Below, in pieces: positions 30,961-40,601 of a DNA stretch of 64,000 nt. Both the position numbers and the translations under genes were made by a program. The notes under the pieces were generated by a model. It was not told where the DNA came from. It ran no database searches and saw only the letters and a program-made list of their open reading frames with translations. Positions within the stretch are counted from its first letter, which is position 1. Each line of letters opens with the position of its first letter. The DNA comes from Modestobacter italicus (GTDB lineage: Bacteria > Actinomycetota > Actinomycetes > Mycobacteriales > Geodermatophilaceae), in NCBI RefSeq assembly GCF_000306785.1, contig NC_017955.1, forward strand, positions 4,154,001 to 4,218,000, given 5' to 3'.

Positions 30961-32964
30961 TCAGTGGCCGCAGGTGCAGCTGTCGCCGCAGCCGCCGGCG
31001 ACGGTGGGGGCGCAGTGGCCGCCCTCGGCCGGCAGGTCGAGCATCGGGTTGCCGTCGAAGAAGCCGAACGGCTTGAGGTGGAAGCCGACCTTGGTCACCG
31101 GCATGACCGGCCAGTCCTCCGGACGGACGACGTGGTGCGCGCCGACGGTGTACCAGACCACCAGGTCCGAGTCGACGAGCGAGCGGTCGTCCGCCGTGTA
31201 GGCGACCAGGCCGTCGGGGCCGGGGTTCTGCGCGACGTAGTCGCCGGCGGCGAACCGCTGCGCCGGGTCGTACGGCGTGGCCCACAGCTGCCGGGTCGCG
31301 AAGCCGCCGCGCTCGGCCTGCTCGGAGCCCTGCTGCCACAGCGGGGCGGTGTAGGGGCCCGGTTCGATCTTGTAGCTCGGCCGCGCGCCCAGGGCGGACT
31401 CGGTGTCGGCGCTGCTGACCAGCCAGGACCGGCCGGCCAGCGGGTCGGGCAGCCGCTGGGCCTCGGACTCGCTGGTCAACTGCCGCTTGCGGGTGCGCCA
31501 GGCGTTGCCGTACGGGTTCTCCGGGCCGGCGGGGTCGGAGACCGAGTCGACCTCGAACAGGTTGTTGCGCGGCCCGTCGACGGCCATGTCCAGCCGGACG
31601 CTGAAGTAGTGCTCGTGGTTGGGCGCCATGAGCCCGGGCGCGATGGTGGTTCCCCAGACCGGGTCCTCCCCCACCGGCAGCGCACCGGTGGACAGGATCC
31701 CGGTGAGCTTGACCTCGAACTCGATGGAGCCGTCGAGGTAGAGGTTCCAGTAGAAGCCGTAGTCGTAGTTGCCGACCGTGGCGATCATCGAGACGACCAG
31801 CCGGCGGTTGCGGCGGACCTCGGCCCGGCCGGTGCGGAAGTCGGTGTGCTTCCACCCGATCGAGGCGTCCTCCTCGTGCATGCAGACGGCGTTGCCGATC
31901 CGCACCGGTTCGCCGTCCTGGTCGTTGACGTACCCGTCGAAGTAGCGGATCTCGCCCAGGCAGTCGCAGCCGAGCTCCAGCGGGTTGGCCAGCCAGCCCA
32001 GCCCGTACTCGCCCTCGTCGAACACGTTCTTGTTCCAGTGGGTGGGCCGCGGGTCGCCGTAGGGCACGAACATCTCCGACAGCGAGGCGCGGTAGAGCAC
32101 CGGGCGCAGCACGCCCTTGTCGACGTAGCCGACGTCGTGCAGCACCAGGCCCTCGCGCGGGGTGAAGCCGATCCGCAGCCGCCACGGCCCCCACTCGACC
32201 GCGTGCCCCTCGACGGTGAAGCTGGGCCCCTCGGGCTGGGTGATGCTGATCGGCTTCATCGGCTCGCGGACGGCGGGGAAGCCGCCGACGTTGCCCGGCT
32301 CGGCGAGCATCTCGGGCAGGTAGTTCCCCGGCTGCGGGGGCAGCGGCACGATGCCGTGGTCGGCGACGTCGACCACCGTCATCGTGTCCATGTCGACGGT
32401 CACGACCAGCCCCTCCACCGGGCGGGCGTAGCCGTTGTCGTCGGGCTTGCTGCGCACGAACGTCAGCGGCCGGGCCAGCCGCCGGCCGCTGGGGTGGTCG
32501 TCGGGGCCGGTGTAGCCCGACGCCCACGGGTCGAGCATGACCAGCGAGAAGTCCTCGACGCCGCGGGCGCGCATGGCCGCCTGCCAGTCGGGGTCGGCCC
32601 GGACGACGTCCTCGCAGGCCATGAACTCCTCGGCGGTCATCGGCGGCTGCACCCCCTCGACGTGCCGCCAGGAGACGACCTCGCCGCCGCTCAGCGACAC
32701 GGTGGCCTCGAACGTCGCCCGCAGGCCCGGGCTGCGCAGCACCGCCGCGGCCCGCCGGTCCCAGCCGGTGCCCGGCGTCCAGGTCGCGACGACGTCCTTC
32801 GGGGGCTCGGCGAGCTCGAGGAAGACGAACCGGGCGTCGGCGGGGAACCGGTCGTCGGCGCGGAGCAGCGCGGACGCGGCCGACAGCTCCTCGGGCGCCA
32901 GCGGCTCCAGCGGGTGGCCGGGCAGCGTCGTGGTCGCGGCCTCCCGGCCGGCGATGAGCGTCAT
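30961..32964 (-). CDS. Primary-amine (copper amine) oxidase
   Basis: A 667-residue quinoprotein that oxidises primary amines to aldehydes with release of ammonia and H2O2. The ATG at 32964 follows GGGAGAA. The TPQ motif GNYDYG is present, with Tyr400 as the residue converted to topaquinone, and NHEHYFSVRLD carries the two-His copper motif. The N-terminal N2/N3 domains are present, so the length fits bacterial enzymes. Unusual is a short Cys- and His-rich tail, HCAPTVAGGCGDSCTCGH, at the C terminus. Last gene of the DUF1028-hydrolase-oxidase set on this strand, after a 91-base gap. No signal peptide, so cytoplasmic. Confidence 0.93.
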   Translation of the reverse strand: MTLIAGREAATTTLPGHPLEPLAPEELSAASALLRADDRFPADARFVFLELAEPPKDVVATWTPGTGWDRRAAAVLRSPGLRATFEATVSLSGGEVVSWRHVEGVQPPMTAEEFMACEDVVRADPDWQAAMRARGVEDFSLVMLDPWASGYTGPDDHPSGRRLARPLTFVRSKPDDNGYARPVEGLVVTVDMDTMTVVDVADHGIVPLPPQPGNYLPEMLAEPGNVGGFPAVREPMKPISITQPEGPSFTVEGHAVEWGPWRLRIGFTPREGLVLHDVGYVDKGVLRPVLYRASLSEMFVPYGDPRPTHWNKNVFDEGEYGLGWLANPLELGCDCLGEIRYFDGYVNDQDGEPVRIGNAVCMHEEDASIGWKHTDFRTGRAEVRRNRRLVVSMIATVGNYDYGFYWNLYLDGSIEFEVKLTGILSTGALPVGEDPVWGTTIAPGLMAPNHEHYFSVRLDMAVDGPRNNLFEVDSVSDPAGPENPYGNAWRTRKRQLTSESEAQRLPDPLAGRSWLVSSADTESALGARPSYKIEPGPYTAPLWQQGSEQAERGGFATRQLWATPYDPAQRFAAGDYVAQNPGPDGLVAYTADDRSLVDSDLVVWYTVGAHHVVRPEDWPVMPVTKVGFHLKPFGFFDGNPMLDLPAEGGHCAPTVAGGCGDSCTCGH

Positions 32965-33055
32965 GCGGTTCTCCCTGGCAGGTCGGTTCGGTGTCGCGCT
33001 GTGCCCATCCTCGGCGTCCGGAGTGCGCGGGCGTTGCGCTCCGGTTGCCATCCGG

Positions 33056-33877
33056 TCAACTCTGGCCGGGCCGGCCCGCCGCCTCGGCCTCGGCCAGCAG
33101 CCGACCGAGCAGGAACGCGATCCGCTGCGGCCGCTCCAGCATCGGCAGGTGGCCCACCCCGGGCACGATCACCTGCTCGGTACCGAGCGAGCGGGCCATC
33201 TCCAGGCCCAGCGCCGGCGTGCAGGTGGCGTCGTGCTCCCCGGTGATCACCAGCGCCGGGACGTCGAGGCCGGCGGCGCGGTCCCGCGAGTCGGAGGTGA
33301 CCGTGGCCTTCCAGACCCGGACGACGGTGTCGACGTCGTTGGGGTTGGCCAGCGCGATGCCGCGCTCGACCAGCTCGGGGTCGACGCCGGGCCCGAAGGT
33401 CCCCGGACCGCTGAACGCCGCGCGGAAGGCACCGGCCACGCCGAGCTCGGTGAACATCGCGGTGCTGCCCTCCGGGTCGAGGTCCGGGAAGTGCAGCGCG
33501 CTGCCCATCCCGGTCACCGACAGCACCGACCCGCGGCGGCGGTCGGCGAGGCAGACCGCCAGCGAGCCACCCAGCGAGCCGCCGGCCACGTGGAAGGGAC
33601 CGTCGAGGCCCGCGGCGTCCATGAACGCCTCGACGTCGTCGGTCCACGGGTCCAGCCCGAGGTCGCCCGTGGCGTCGGAGTCCCCGTGCGCGCGCAGGTC
33701 GGGCATCAGCACGGTGCGGTCGGCGGCGAGGAGCTCGGCGACGTCGGCCCACACCAGGCCGCGGGTGTTGATCGGGTGGATGAGCACCAGCGGGGCGCCG
33801 GTGGGTGCAACAGGGCCCGCCGTCCACCCGGCGAGCGTGCCGGCCGGGCCGGGGAGGCGGACCGCGGTGAGCGTCAC
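33056..33877 (-). CDS. Alpha/beta hydrolase
   Basis: A 273-residue hydrolase with nucleophile Ser in GGSLGGSL, PDLRAHGDS, Asp in TGEHDATCTP and His in GVGHLPM, in the order of 3-oxoadipate enol-lactonase-like hydrolases. The GTG at 33877 overlaps the DUF1028 stop by GTGA, so the two are coupled. Its substrate is unknown; enol-lactones and small esters are both possible. Confidence 0.87.
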   Translation of the reverse strand: MTLTAVRLPGPAGTLAGWTAGPVAPTGAPLVLIHPINTRGLVWADVAELLAADRTVLMPDLRAHGDSDATGDLGLDPWTDDVEAFMDAAGLDGPFHVAGGSLGGSLAVCLADRRRGSVLSVTGMGSALHFPDLDPEGSTAMFTELGVAGAFRAAFSGPGTFGPGVDPELVERGIALANPNDVDTVVRVWKATVTSDSRDRAAGLDVPALVITGEHDATCTPALGLEMARSLGTEQVIVPGVGHLPMLERPQRIAFLLGRLLAEAEAAGRPGQS

Positions 33878-34785
33878 TCGGCGGCCGCCGGGACGGCGCC
33901 GAGGAAGCCGGCCTGCTCCACCGAGCTGCGGTAGGCCCGGAAGTGCGGTCCGGCCGCGAAGACCTCCTCGAACAGCGCCTCGGCGGCCTCGGTGCGCCCG
34001 GACCGGGCGAGGACGACGGCCTTCCAGAAGCCGGCCTCGAGGTTGTCGCCCAGGCTGATCCGGGCCTCCTCCAGCGCGGTGAGCGCGCTGTCCAGGTCGG
34101 CCTCGGAGACCTCGGCGATGTCGCCGATGACCAGGCCGGGGGTGAACATCGCCGCGCCGAGGTCCTCGTAGGCGCGGTGCAGGGCCAGCAGCCGGGTGAT
34201 CTCGCCGACCGGGTCGGTGTGGTCGTCGACCCGCAGGTCGACCAGGGTCTGCTCCCACGGGGCGTCCGAGGGCTCCCCGGCCACCACCTTGATGGCGGCC
34301 GACTGGGAGCCCCGGGCGTCCCCGCCGTGGTCCTCCGCGGCGCGCAGCGCGGCGACCAACCGCTCGGGGAACGGCGCGGTGCTCTGCTCGTAGGCGTCGA
34401 TCATCGAATCGTAGACGGCGTCGGAGACCAGCATGTTGCCCTGGGCCACGACCTGCTCGCCCGTCCGGCTGCCGGTGGCCGGCACGCACCGGTCACCGGT
34501 GAACACCGCGACCCGGCCGGTGGCGTCGACGACGGCGACCTGCCGGAACTCGGGCATCTCGTCGCCGGCGACCAGCGCGTCCAGCGTGGTCTCCGCGTCG
34601 GAGCCGGAGCGGAGCAGCTCCAGCCCCTTCGGGCCGAGCCCGACGTTGACGAAGGCCTGCGTCGCCACCCCGCCCAGCCCCGGCTCCAGCCAGCCGACCA
34701 GCCGGCCCACGCCGAAGAAGTGCGACTGCACGGCCATGCCGAAGGCCCCGGTCTCGGGGTCGCGAGCCAGGATGGAGTAGGTCAA
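33874..34785 (-). CDS. DUF1028 domain protein
   Basis: A 303-residue protein. The first 210 residues are the DUF1028 fold (MTYSILARDPETGAFGMAVQSHFFGVG, TQAFVNVGLGPKGLELL, EFRQVAVVDATGRVAVFTGDRCV), related to Ntn-type hydrolase-like proteins of unknown reaction. DUF1028 genes are often found with peptide and amide catabolic genes. The remainder (about 215-300) is helical, TPR-like and carries EEARISLGDNLEAGFWKAVVLARSGRTEAAEALFEEVF. First gene of the operon with the alpha/beta hydrolase and probably the amine oxidase. Confidence 0.87.
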   Translation of the reverse strand: MTYSILARDPETGAFGMAVQSHFFGVGRLVGWLEPGLGGVATQAFVNVGLGPKGLELLRSGSDAETTLDALVAGDEMPEFRQVAVVDATGRVAVFTGDRCVPATGSRTGEQVVAQGNMLVSDAVYDSMIDAYEQSTAPFPERLVAALRAAEDHGGDARGSQSAAIKVVAGEPSDAPWEQTLVDLRVDDHTDPVGEITRLLALHRAYEDLGAAMFTPGLVIGDIAEVSEADLDSALTALEEARISLGDNLEAGFWKAVVLARSGRTEAAEALFEEVFAAGPHFRAYRSSVEQAGFLGAVPAAAE

Positions 34786-34809
34786 CGGGTGCTCCTGAGG
34801 TCAGGTCAC

Positions 34810-34853
34810 TGAACGGTTGTTCATCATGTTGAACGAGATCTGGCGTGTGTCAA
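34810..34853 (-). promoter_or_regulatory. Promoter and overlapping palindromic operator for the DUF1028/amine oxidase set
   Basis: On the minus strand a perfect TTGACA (34848-34853) is followed 19 bases on by CATGAT. Two overlapping palindromes cover the -10 and start: TGAAC-GGTT-GTTCA at 34810-34823 and GTTCA-TCATGT-TGAAC at 34819-34834, sharing the GTTCA in the middle. Three GTTCA/TGAAC half-sites in a row suggest a regulator that binds as two dimers. The half-site TGAAC also occurs in the operator at 17362-17383. Confidence 0.5.
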
Positions 34854-34956
34854 CGGTGGCTCGTTGCCGGCAGGTCAACTCCGCGTCTCGCGCCCGTCTC
34901 GGCGGTGTCCGCAGCCTCACGTGTCGCCCACGGCCGGGTGGGGCACGACCGTGTCC

Positions 34957-35850
34957 ATGGCCGACCAGTTCACCTTCAGCGACCCCACCACGCTCTACCG
35001 CACCGACGGATACCCCGAGCAGCACCAGGACGCCCCCGGTCTCGCCGAGGACCTGACGCCCGGTGCGGACCACGGTGAGCAGAGCTACCGCGGCACCGGC
35101 CGGCTGACCGGCCGCAAGGCGCTGGTCACCGGCGCCGACTCGGGCATCGGCCGGGCCGCCGCGATCGCGTTCGCCCGCGAGGGTGCCGACGTCGTCCTGA
35201 ACTACCTGCCGAGCGAGGAGTCCGACGCGAAGGAGGTCGCCGCCCTGATCGAGGAGGCCGGCCGGAAGGCGGTGCTGGCCCCCGCCGACATCTCCGACGA
35301 GACCGCCGCCCGCGCCCTGGTGCGCACCGCCGTCGACGCCCTCGGCGGCCTGGACATCGTGGCCAACGTCGCCGGCAAGCAGACCTGGGTCGACGACCTC
35401 GCGGACATCAGCAGCGAGCAGTTCGACGCGACGTTCAAGACCAACGTCTACGCGCTGTTCTGGATCATGCAGGAGGCGCTCCCGCACCTGCAGCCGGGCT
35501 CGACGATCATCAACACCAGCTCGATCCAGGCCTACTCCCCCGCCCCCGGCCTGGTCGACTACGCGACCACCAAGGCCGCGATCAACACCATGAGCAAGGC
35601 GCTGGCCCAGCAGCTCGCACCCAAGGGCATCCGGGTCAACGTCGTGGCGCCGGGCCCGTTCTGGACCCCGCTGCAGGCCACCGGCGGCCAGCCCACCGAG
35701 GCGCTGCCGGAGTTCGGCCAGGAGACCCCGCTGGGGCGCGCCGGCCAGCCGGCCGAGCTCGGCCCGGCCTACGTCTTCCTCGCCTCGCCCGAGTCCAGCT
35801 ACGTCACCGGCGAGACCCTCAACGTCAACGGTGGGATGCCGACCCCGTGA
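34957..35850 (+). CDS. SDR family oxidoreductase, YhdF/GsiB-stress type with N-terminal extension
   Basis: A 297-residue short-chain dehydrogenase with a polar extension of about 45 residues before the Rossmann fold, as in the glucose-dehydrogenase-like stress proteins of Bacillus. Cofactor loop [27 protein letters not shown], catalytic Ser in NTSSIQAY, Tyr and Lys in YATTKAAI, and [14 protein letters not shown]. The ATG at 34957 is chosen; an in-frame GTG at 34951 is possible. Its stop overlaps the GH15 gene by GTGA, so the two are co-translated. Confidence 0.88.
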   Translation: MADQFTFSDPTTLYRTDGYPEQHQDAPGLAEDLTPGADHGEQSYRGTGRLTGRKALVTGADSGIGRAAAIAFAREGADVVLNYLPSEESDAKEVAALIEEAGRKAVLAPADISDETAARALVRTAVDALGGLDIVANVAGKQTWVDDLADISSEQFDATFKTNVYALFWIMQEALPHLQPGSTIINTSSIQAYSPAPGLVDYATTKAAINTMSKALAQQLAPKGIRVNVVAPGPFWTPLQATGGQPTEALPEFGQETPLGRAGQPAELGPAYVFLASPESSYVTGETLNVNGGMPTP

Positions 35851-37682
35851 CCTCGTCGGTGGCGCGCCGCCCGCACCTGCACTGGGGTGCGGGCGGCGCC
35901 CCGGCGCCCGTCGCGGAGCGGGACGACGACGGGTACGCCGACCTGCGGTCCTACGCCGCGATCGGCGACGGCCGCACCGTCGCGCTCATCGCCCGGGACG
36001 GCCGGATCGACTGGCTGCCGCTGCCGGAGATGGACGGCGCCCCGGTGTTCGGTGCGCTGCTCGACGCCGACAACGGCGGCTGCATCGAGCTCTGCCCGGT
36101 CGGGCCGTTCACCGTCGAGCGGCGCTACGTCGAGCACACCAACGTGCTGGCCACCACCTTCACCACCGAGTCCGGGTCGGTGCGGGTCACCGACGCGCTG
36201 AACTCCGGGATCGCCGGCCGGCTGCCGTGGTCGGAGCTGGCCCGCCGGATCGAGGGGCTGACCGGGTCGGTGCGGCTGCGCGCCGCCGTCCGGCCCGGCA
36301 CCTGCCTGAACACCGTCGCACCGTGGGTGCACCAGACCACGCACGGGCCGGTGCTGCGGGTCGACGGGGTCACCCTCGCCGTCCGGACGATCGCCGAGGA
36401 CGACGTCCGCGTCGGGGACCGGCGGATCGACGTCGACTTCACCACGACGCCGGGCTCCCGCCAGCTGCTGGGCGTGGTGGCCACCGAGCGGGAGCCGCTG
36501 TTCCTCCCGCCGGCTGCGGCGGTCGACGCCGGTGTCGACCGGACGATCGACAACTGGGTCGCCTGGATGGGCGCCTTCTCCTGGGACGGCCCCTGGGACA
36601 CCGCCGTCCGGCGCAGCACGCTGCTGCTCAAGCAGCTGATCCACGCGGCCAGCGGGTCGATGGTCGCCGCGGCCACCAGCTCGCTGCCGGAGAGCCCGGC
36701 CGGTGGCAAGAACTGGGACTACCGCTACGCCTGGGTGCGCGACTCCGCCTACGCGCTCACCGCGCTGTTCCGGTTCGGGCTGCGGGAGGAGACCCACGGG
36801 GCGATCAGCTGGCTGCTGTCCACGATCCGCCGGCACGGCCCCGAGCCCCAGGTCGTCTACTCCCTCGACGGCAGGCTGGTGCCGGCCGCGGAGCACCGCG
36901 ACGTGCCCGGCTGGCGCGGCATCGGCCCGGTGGTCAGCGGGAACCAGGCGGCCGCGCAGCTGCAGCTGGGCGTCTTCGGCGACCTGTTCGCCATCGTGTC
37001 GCTGTACGTGGAGAACGGGAACGTGCTGGACGCCGAGACCGGCCGGCTGCTCGCGCAGGTCGCCGACCTCACCTGCGACCGGTGGCAGGCCAAGGACTCC
37101 GGGATGTGGGAGCTGCCGGAGGCCCGGCACTACACGACGTCCAAGCTCGGCGCCTGGATGGCGCTGACCAAGGCGGTGGAGCTGGCCGACGCCGGGCAGA
37201 TCCCGGGGGACGACGCCCGCTGGCGCAGCGAGGCGGCGCGGATCCGCTCCTGGGTGGAGGAGCACTGCTGGTCCGCCGAGCGCGGCGCCTACGTCTGGTA
37301 CCCGGGCAGCGACCAGCTGGACGCCTCGATCGTGCTGCACGCGATCAGCGGGTTCGACCGGGGCGAGCGGATGAGCTCGACGCTGGACGCGCTGCGCGCC
37401 GACCTGGGCGCCGGCCCGCACCTGTACCGCTACAGCGGGGCGGACAAGGAGGAGGGCGTCTTCCTGGCCTGCTCGTTCTGGATGGTGTCGGCGCTGACGC
37501 TGTGCGGGCGGGTCGACGAGGCGCGCGACCTGATGGACGAGCTGATGTCGGCGGCCAACGACGTCGGCCTGCTCGCCGAGATGCTCGACCCGGCCACCGG
37601 CGACTTCCTCGGCAACCTGCCCCAGGCGCTGTCCCACCTGGCGCTGGTCAACGCCGCGATCACCGTCTCGGAGGCCGGCTGA
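35847..37682 (+). CDS. Glycoside hydrolase family 15 protein (trehalase/glucoamylase type)
   Basis: A 611-residue cytoplasmic enzyme, GTG start overlapping the SDR gene by 4 bases. The N-terminal beta-sandwich starts with [31 protein letters not shown]. The catalytic (alpha/alpha)6 barrel contains [23 protein letters not shown] and [24 protein letters not shown]. Actinobacterial GH15 proteins of this layout include the mycobacterial trehalase. Coupling with a stress-type SDR suggests a role in compatible-solute or storage-glucan turnover (inference). Ends at a bidirectional terminator. Confidence 0.9.
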   Translation: MTSSVARRPHLHWGAGGAPAPVAERDDDGYADLRSYAAIGDGRTVALIARDGRIDWLPLPEMDGAPVFGALLDADNGGCIELCPVGPFTVERRYVEHTNVLATTFTTESGSVRVTDALNSGIAGRLPWSELARRIEGLTGSVRLRAAVRPGTCLNTVAPWVHQTTHGPVLRVDGVTLAVRTIAEDDVRVGDRRIDVDFTTTPGSRQLLGVVATEREPLFLPPAAAVDAGVDRTIDNWVAWMGAFSWDGPWDTAVRRSTLLLKQLIHAASGSMVAAATSSLPESPAGGKNWDYRYAWVRDSAYALTALFRFGLREETHGAISWLLSTIRRHGPEPQVVYSLDGRLVPAAEHRDVPGWRGIGPVVSGNQAAAQLQLGVFGDLFAIVSLYVENGNVLDAETGRLLAQVADLTCDRWQAKDSGMWELPEARHYTTSKLGAWMALTKAVELADAGQIPGDDARWRSEAARIRSWVEEHCWSAERGAYVWYPGSDQLDASIVLHAISGFDRGERMSSTLDALRADLGAGPHLYRYSGADKEEGVFLACSFWMVSALTLCGRVDEARDLMDELMSAANDVGLLAEMLDPATGDFLGNLPQALSHLALVNAAITVSEAG

Positions 37683-37686
37683 AGGC

Positions 37687-37722
37687 CCCCTCCACCGAGA
37701 GCACGCTCCCGGTGGAGGGGGG
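37687..37722. terminator. Bidirectional terminator between GH15 and subtilase genes
   Basis: CCCCCTCCACCG (37687-37698) pairs perfectly with CGGTGGAGGGGG (37711-37722). The centre, CACCGAGAGCACGCTCCCGGTGG, resembles the GGCGCGCC palindrome family. It is 4 bases after one stop and 5 before the other. Confidence 0.75.
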
Positions 37723-37727
37723 CGCGG

Positions 37728-40481
37728 TCAGACGGCCAGGCCGCTGCAGGCGGAGGTGCAGTTCACCCGCCAGATCGCCGGGGCGAGCGAGCGGAACACC
37801 GACGAGCGGACCAGCCGCTCCCCGTGCGGCCCGGGGACGGCCGTCGGTGCCGGCGTCGGCGCGGCCGTGGTCGGGCTGGCCGCCGGTGCGCCGGCGGTCG
37901 GCGTGCTCCGCGGGGTCGTCGCGGCCGCCGAGGTCGTCGGCGCGCTCGCCGACGGCAGGTAGGTGAGCCCACCGGCCAGCACCGTCGGGGTGCCACCGGG
38001 GACCGACACGTAGACGTCGTAGGTGCCGGCCACCAGCGCCGGGGTGGTGAACACCAGCCGCGTCGCGGACACCGAGGCGACCACGGCCGGGCTGGTCAGG
38101 CCGATGCGCACCTGGGCGTTCGACGGGATGGCGGTGCCGGTGACGGTGACCCGGGTGCCGCCCTCGACGCCCACCCGGGTCGGGCTGATCGAGGTCAGCC
38201 CGAACGGCCCGCTGGGCGGGTAGGTGATGGTGCCGCCGGGTGCCGGCGACGTCGGGGCGGTGCTCCCGGCCGAGGTCGGCGCGGTCGTGCCGGCCGCCGG
38301 CGGCGTGCTGGCGGTCGGGACGCCGGCCGTCGGGGTCGCCACCCGGGTCGGGGTCGCCGCGGCGCTGGTCGGAGCGGACGTCGGTGCGCTGGTCGGGGTG
38401 GACGTCGGACCGGCGGCCCGCGTCGTCGACGGCGCGGAGGTGGTCGGTGCTGCCGCCGTGGGCACCCCTGCCGTGGGGGGAGCCGCCGTCGGCGCGGCCG
38501 GGGTCGTCGTCCCCGGGCGGGGGCCGCTGGACGTCGGGGCCGGGCCGGTCGCGGGGCCGGTGGGGGCACCCACGCTCGGCACGCCCGGCGCCGCGATCGT
38601 CGTCCGCGGGGAGCTCGTCGGGGCGGCGGTGGGGGTGGTCGGGGTGGTCGCCCGCGGGGTCGGGGACGCCGAGCCGGTGGGTGCCGGTGCCACCGTCGGG
38701 GCCACCTGCTGGCCGACCAGCAGCGGGGCGGCGAACCGGAGGCCGACCGGGGCGCCGTCGCGGTAGAGCTGGACGGTCAGCACGTACCGCGCCGCCTGCA
38801 GCTCGGTGGTCGGGGACAGCACCAGCGGGCCGGCGCTGGCACGGGGGCCGAGGTCGAAGGACGCCTCGCCGCTGTCGTCGGTGCTGGCGGTGACGCCGTT
38901 CATCGTGATCGGCTGCCCGGAGACGGCGAACAGCTCACTGCCGTACTCCTCGCCCAGGCCGAGGCGGACGGCGTAGCCGCCGGGCGGGGTCGACCCGCTC
39001 ACCACGACCTTCGGGGCGACCGGGCCGGCCGCGGCGACCATCGAGGTGAAGCCGTACTGCACCTCCGCCGCGGTGTTGCCCAGCGCGGTCAGCGACAGCC
39101 GGCCGCCGCTGACCGACCGGCGGGCGAAGGCGGCCACCGGCTGGGTGTCGTCGAGCAGCTGCTGGCGCAGCTGGGCCATGGAGGCGGTCGGGTAGTGCGC
39201 CCGGTAGAGCGCCACCGCGGCGGCGACCTCGGGGGCGGCCATCGAGGTGCCGTCCATCGCGACGTAGCCGCCACCCGGCGCCGGGGACACGATCGCCTGA
39301 CCGGGGGCGAACAGGTCGACGGTCGTGGCGCCGTAGCCGGAGAACGAGCTGATGGTGTCCGCGGCGGTGCTGGACCCGACGGTGAGCACCGCGGGGCTGG
39401 TCGAGTTGGCCGGGTAGGTCGGGGTGGTGTCGCGGTCCAGGGAGTCGTTCCCGGCTGCGGCCACCACGAGCACGCCGTGGGCGGCGGCGTAGTCGATCGC
39501 GGCGGCCAGCACCGGGGACTGCCCCGGGCCGCCCCAGCTGGCGTTGACGACGTCGGCGCCGTGGTCGACCGCGTAGCGGATCGCCGCGGCCGCGGCGGTG
39601 ACGTCCACCGACGAGCCGTAGCCGACCACCAGCGGCATGATCTGCACGCCGGGGGCCACCCCGGCCGAGCCCTCGCCGTTGCCGGCGCGGGCACCGGCGA
39701 TCCCGGCGACGCCGGTGCCGTGGCTGTTGCCGCCGGCGTTCACCACGTCGGCGTTCGCGCCGTAGAAGTTCCAGCCGTGGCAGTCGCCGACCAGCCCGTC
39801 GCCGTCGGCGTCGGTGGCGCAGTCGGGGTTGGTCCACAGCGCGCCCTGCAGGTCGGGGTGGCTGGTGTCCATGCCGCTGTCGGTGACCGCCAGCACCATG
39901 CCGGTGCCGGTGCCGGCCCGCCAGCCGGTCGGGGCGTCGACGTCGGCGCCGGCGACGGCCGGCTGGTTGAGCGCGTTGCTGCCGGTGTTGGCCAGGTTGT
40001 AGCCGTAGCGGGCCCAGAACGGGTCGCTGACGGTGCCGCCGGAGAACGTCCCGGTGGCGGAGAACTGCACGTCGCCGCCGGCCACGACACCGGCGAGGTC
40101 GGCGGGGGCCAGGCCGCGGGTCGCGACCAGCGCCGAGCCGTCGAACACCCGCTGCACGGTCGCCACCCCGGCGTGCGCCTGCAGCGCGGCGAGCTCGGCG
40201 TCGCTGACCCGGCCCGCGGGGGCGGACACCACCAGCCGGGTCAGCCCGTCACCGGCCGGCACGGCGTCGGCCGCCGGCGCGAGGGCCGGGGCCGCCAGCG
40301 CGAACCCCTCGGGGGCGGCCGCGCCGCCGAAGCCCAGCGCGGCGGTCGCCACGACGGCCACCGCCCGCTGCCGGGAGCTGCGCGTCCCGGCGAGCACGCC
40401 GCGGGACCGCCCGGAGGTGCTGCTCTCCGGACGGCGGACGGACGGCGTGCTGCCGCTGCGGTGCTGGCCGTGCTCGTTCAT
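37728..40481 (-). CDS. Secreted subtilisin-family (S8) serine protease with IPT/TIG domain
   Basis: A 917-residue exported protease. A long polar, Arg-rich start precedes a hydrophobic export segment (AVAVVATAALGFGGAAA), followed by an inhibitor-like propeptide. Catalytic triad: Asp201 in AVTDSGMDTSHPDL, His254 in GNSHGTGVAGIAGA and Ser413 in DGTSMAAPE. After a beta-sandwich region comes a low-complexity Pro/Thr/Ala/Ser linker (about residues 610-760) and an IPT/TIG immunoglobulin-like domain (about 760-845, ISPTRVGVEGGTRVTVTGTAIPSNAQV). The end is another Thr/Ala/Pro stretch and a short tail with two Cys. It probably degrades extracellular protein, feeding the peptide importer. Confidence 0.92.
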   Translation of the reverse strand: MNEHGQHRSGSTPSVRRPESSTSGRSRGVLAGTRSSRQRAVAVVATAALGFGGAAAPEGFALAAPALAPAADAVPAGDGLTRLVVSAPAGRVSDAELAALQAHAGVATVQRVFDGSALVATRGLAPADLAGVVAGGDVQFSATGTFSGGTVSDPFWARYGYNLANTGSNALNQPAVAGADVDAPTGWRAGTGTGMVLAVTDSGMDTSHPDLQGALWTNPDCATDADGDGLVGDCHGWNFYGANADVVNAGGNSHGTGVAGIAGARAGNGEGSAGVAPGVQIMPLVVGYGSSVDVTAAAAAIRYAVDHGADVVNASWGGPGQSPVLAAAIDYAAAHGVLVVAAAGNDSLDRDTTPTYPANSTSPAVLTVGSSTAADTISSFSGYGATTVDLFAPGQAIVSPAPGGGYVAMDGTSMAAPEVAAAVALYRAHYPTASMAQLRQQLLDDTQPVAAFARRSVSGGRLSLTALGNTAAEVQYGFTSMVAAAGPVAPKVVVSGSTPPGGYAVRLGLGEEYGSELFAVSGQPITMNGVTASTDDSGEASFDLGPRASAGPLVLSPTTELQAARYVLTVQLYRDGAPVGLRFAAPLLVGQQVAPTVAPAPTGSASPTPRATTPTTPTAAPTSSPRTTIAAPGVPSVGAPTGPATGPAPTSSGPRPGTTTPAAPTAAPPTAGVPTAAAPTTSAPSTTRAAGPTSTPTSAPTSAPTSAAATPTRVATPTAGVPTASTPPAAGTTAPTSAGSTAPTSPAPGGTITYPPSGPFGLTSISPTRVGVEGGTRVTVTGTAIPSNAQVRIGLTSPAVVASVSATRLVFTTPALVAGTYDVYVSVPGGTPTVLAGGLTYLPSASAPTTSAAATTPRSTPTAGAPAASPTTAAPTPAPTAVPGPHGERLVRSSVFRSLAPAIWRVNCTSACSGLAV

Positions 40482-40575
40482 CTGCTGCCCTCGTTCGACG
40501 CCGCGACCCGAGACGGGCCGTTCGGTCGCATCGACAGCCGGCGTCCCGGACTGGATCCCCCGTCCGGGGGATCTC

Positions 40576-40598
40576 CCACCGAAGGCGCGCCTTGGGGG
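40576..40598. repeat. Intergenic palindromic element, GGCGCGCC family
   Basis: CCCACCGAAGGCGCGCCTTGGGGG lies 4 bases after the stop (minus strand) of the acyl-CoA synthetase gene and upstream of the subtilase gene. It is the same position relative to a stop codon as the other copies. Confidence 0.55.
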
Positions 40599-40601
40599 AT
40601 G

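Noticed and set aside
38225-38700. Repeated Thr/Pro/Ala coding stretch that looks like a repeat array
   Set aside because: Repeat units are irregular codon runs for a Pro/Thr linker within the subtilase; no spacers and no cas genes, so not CRISPR.
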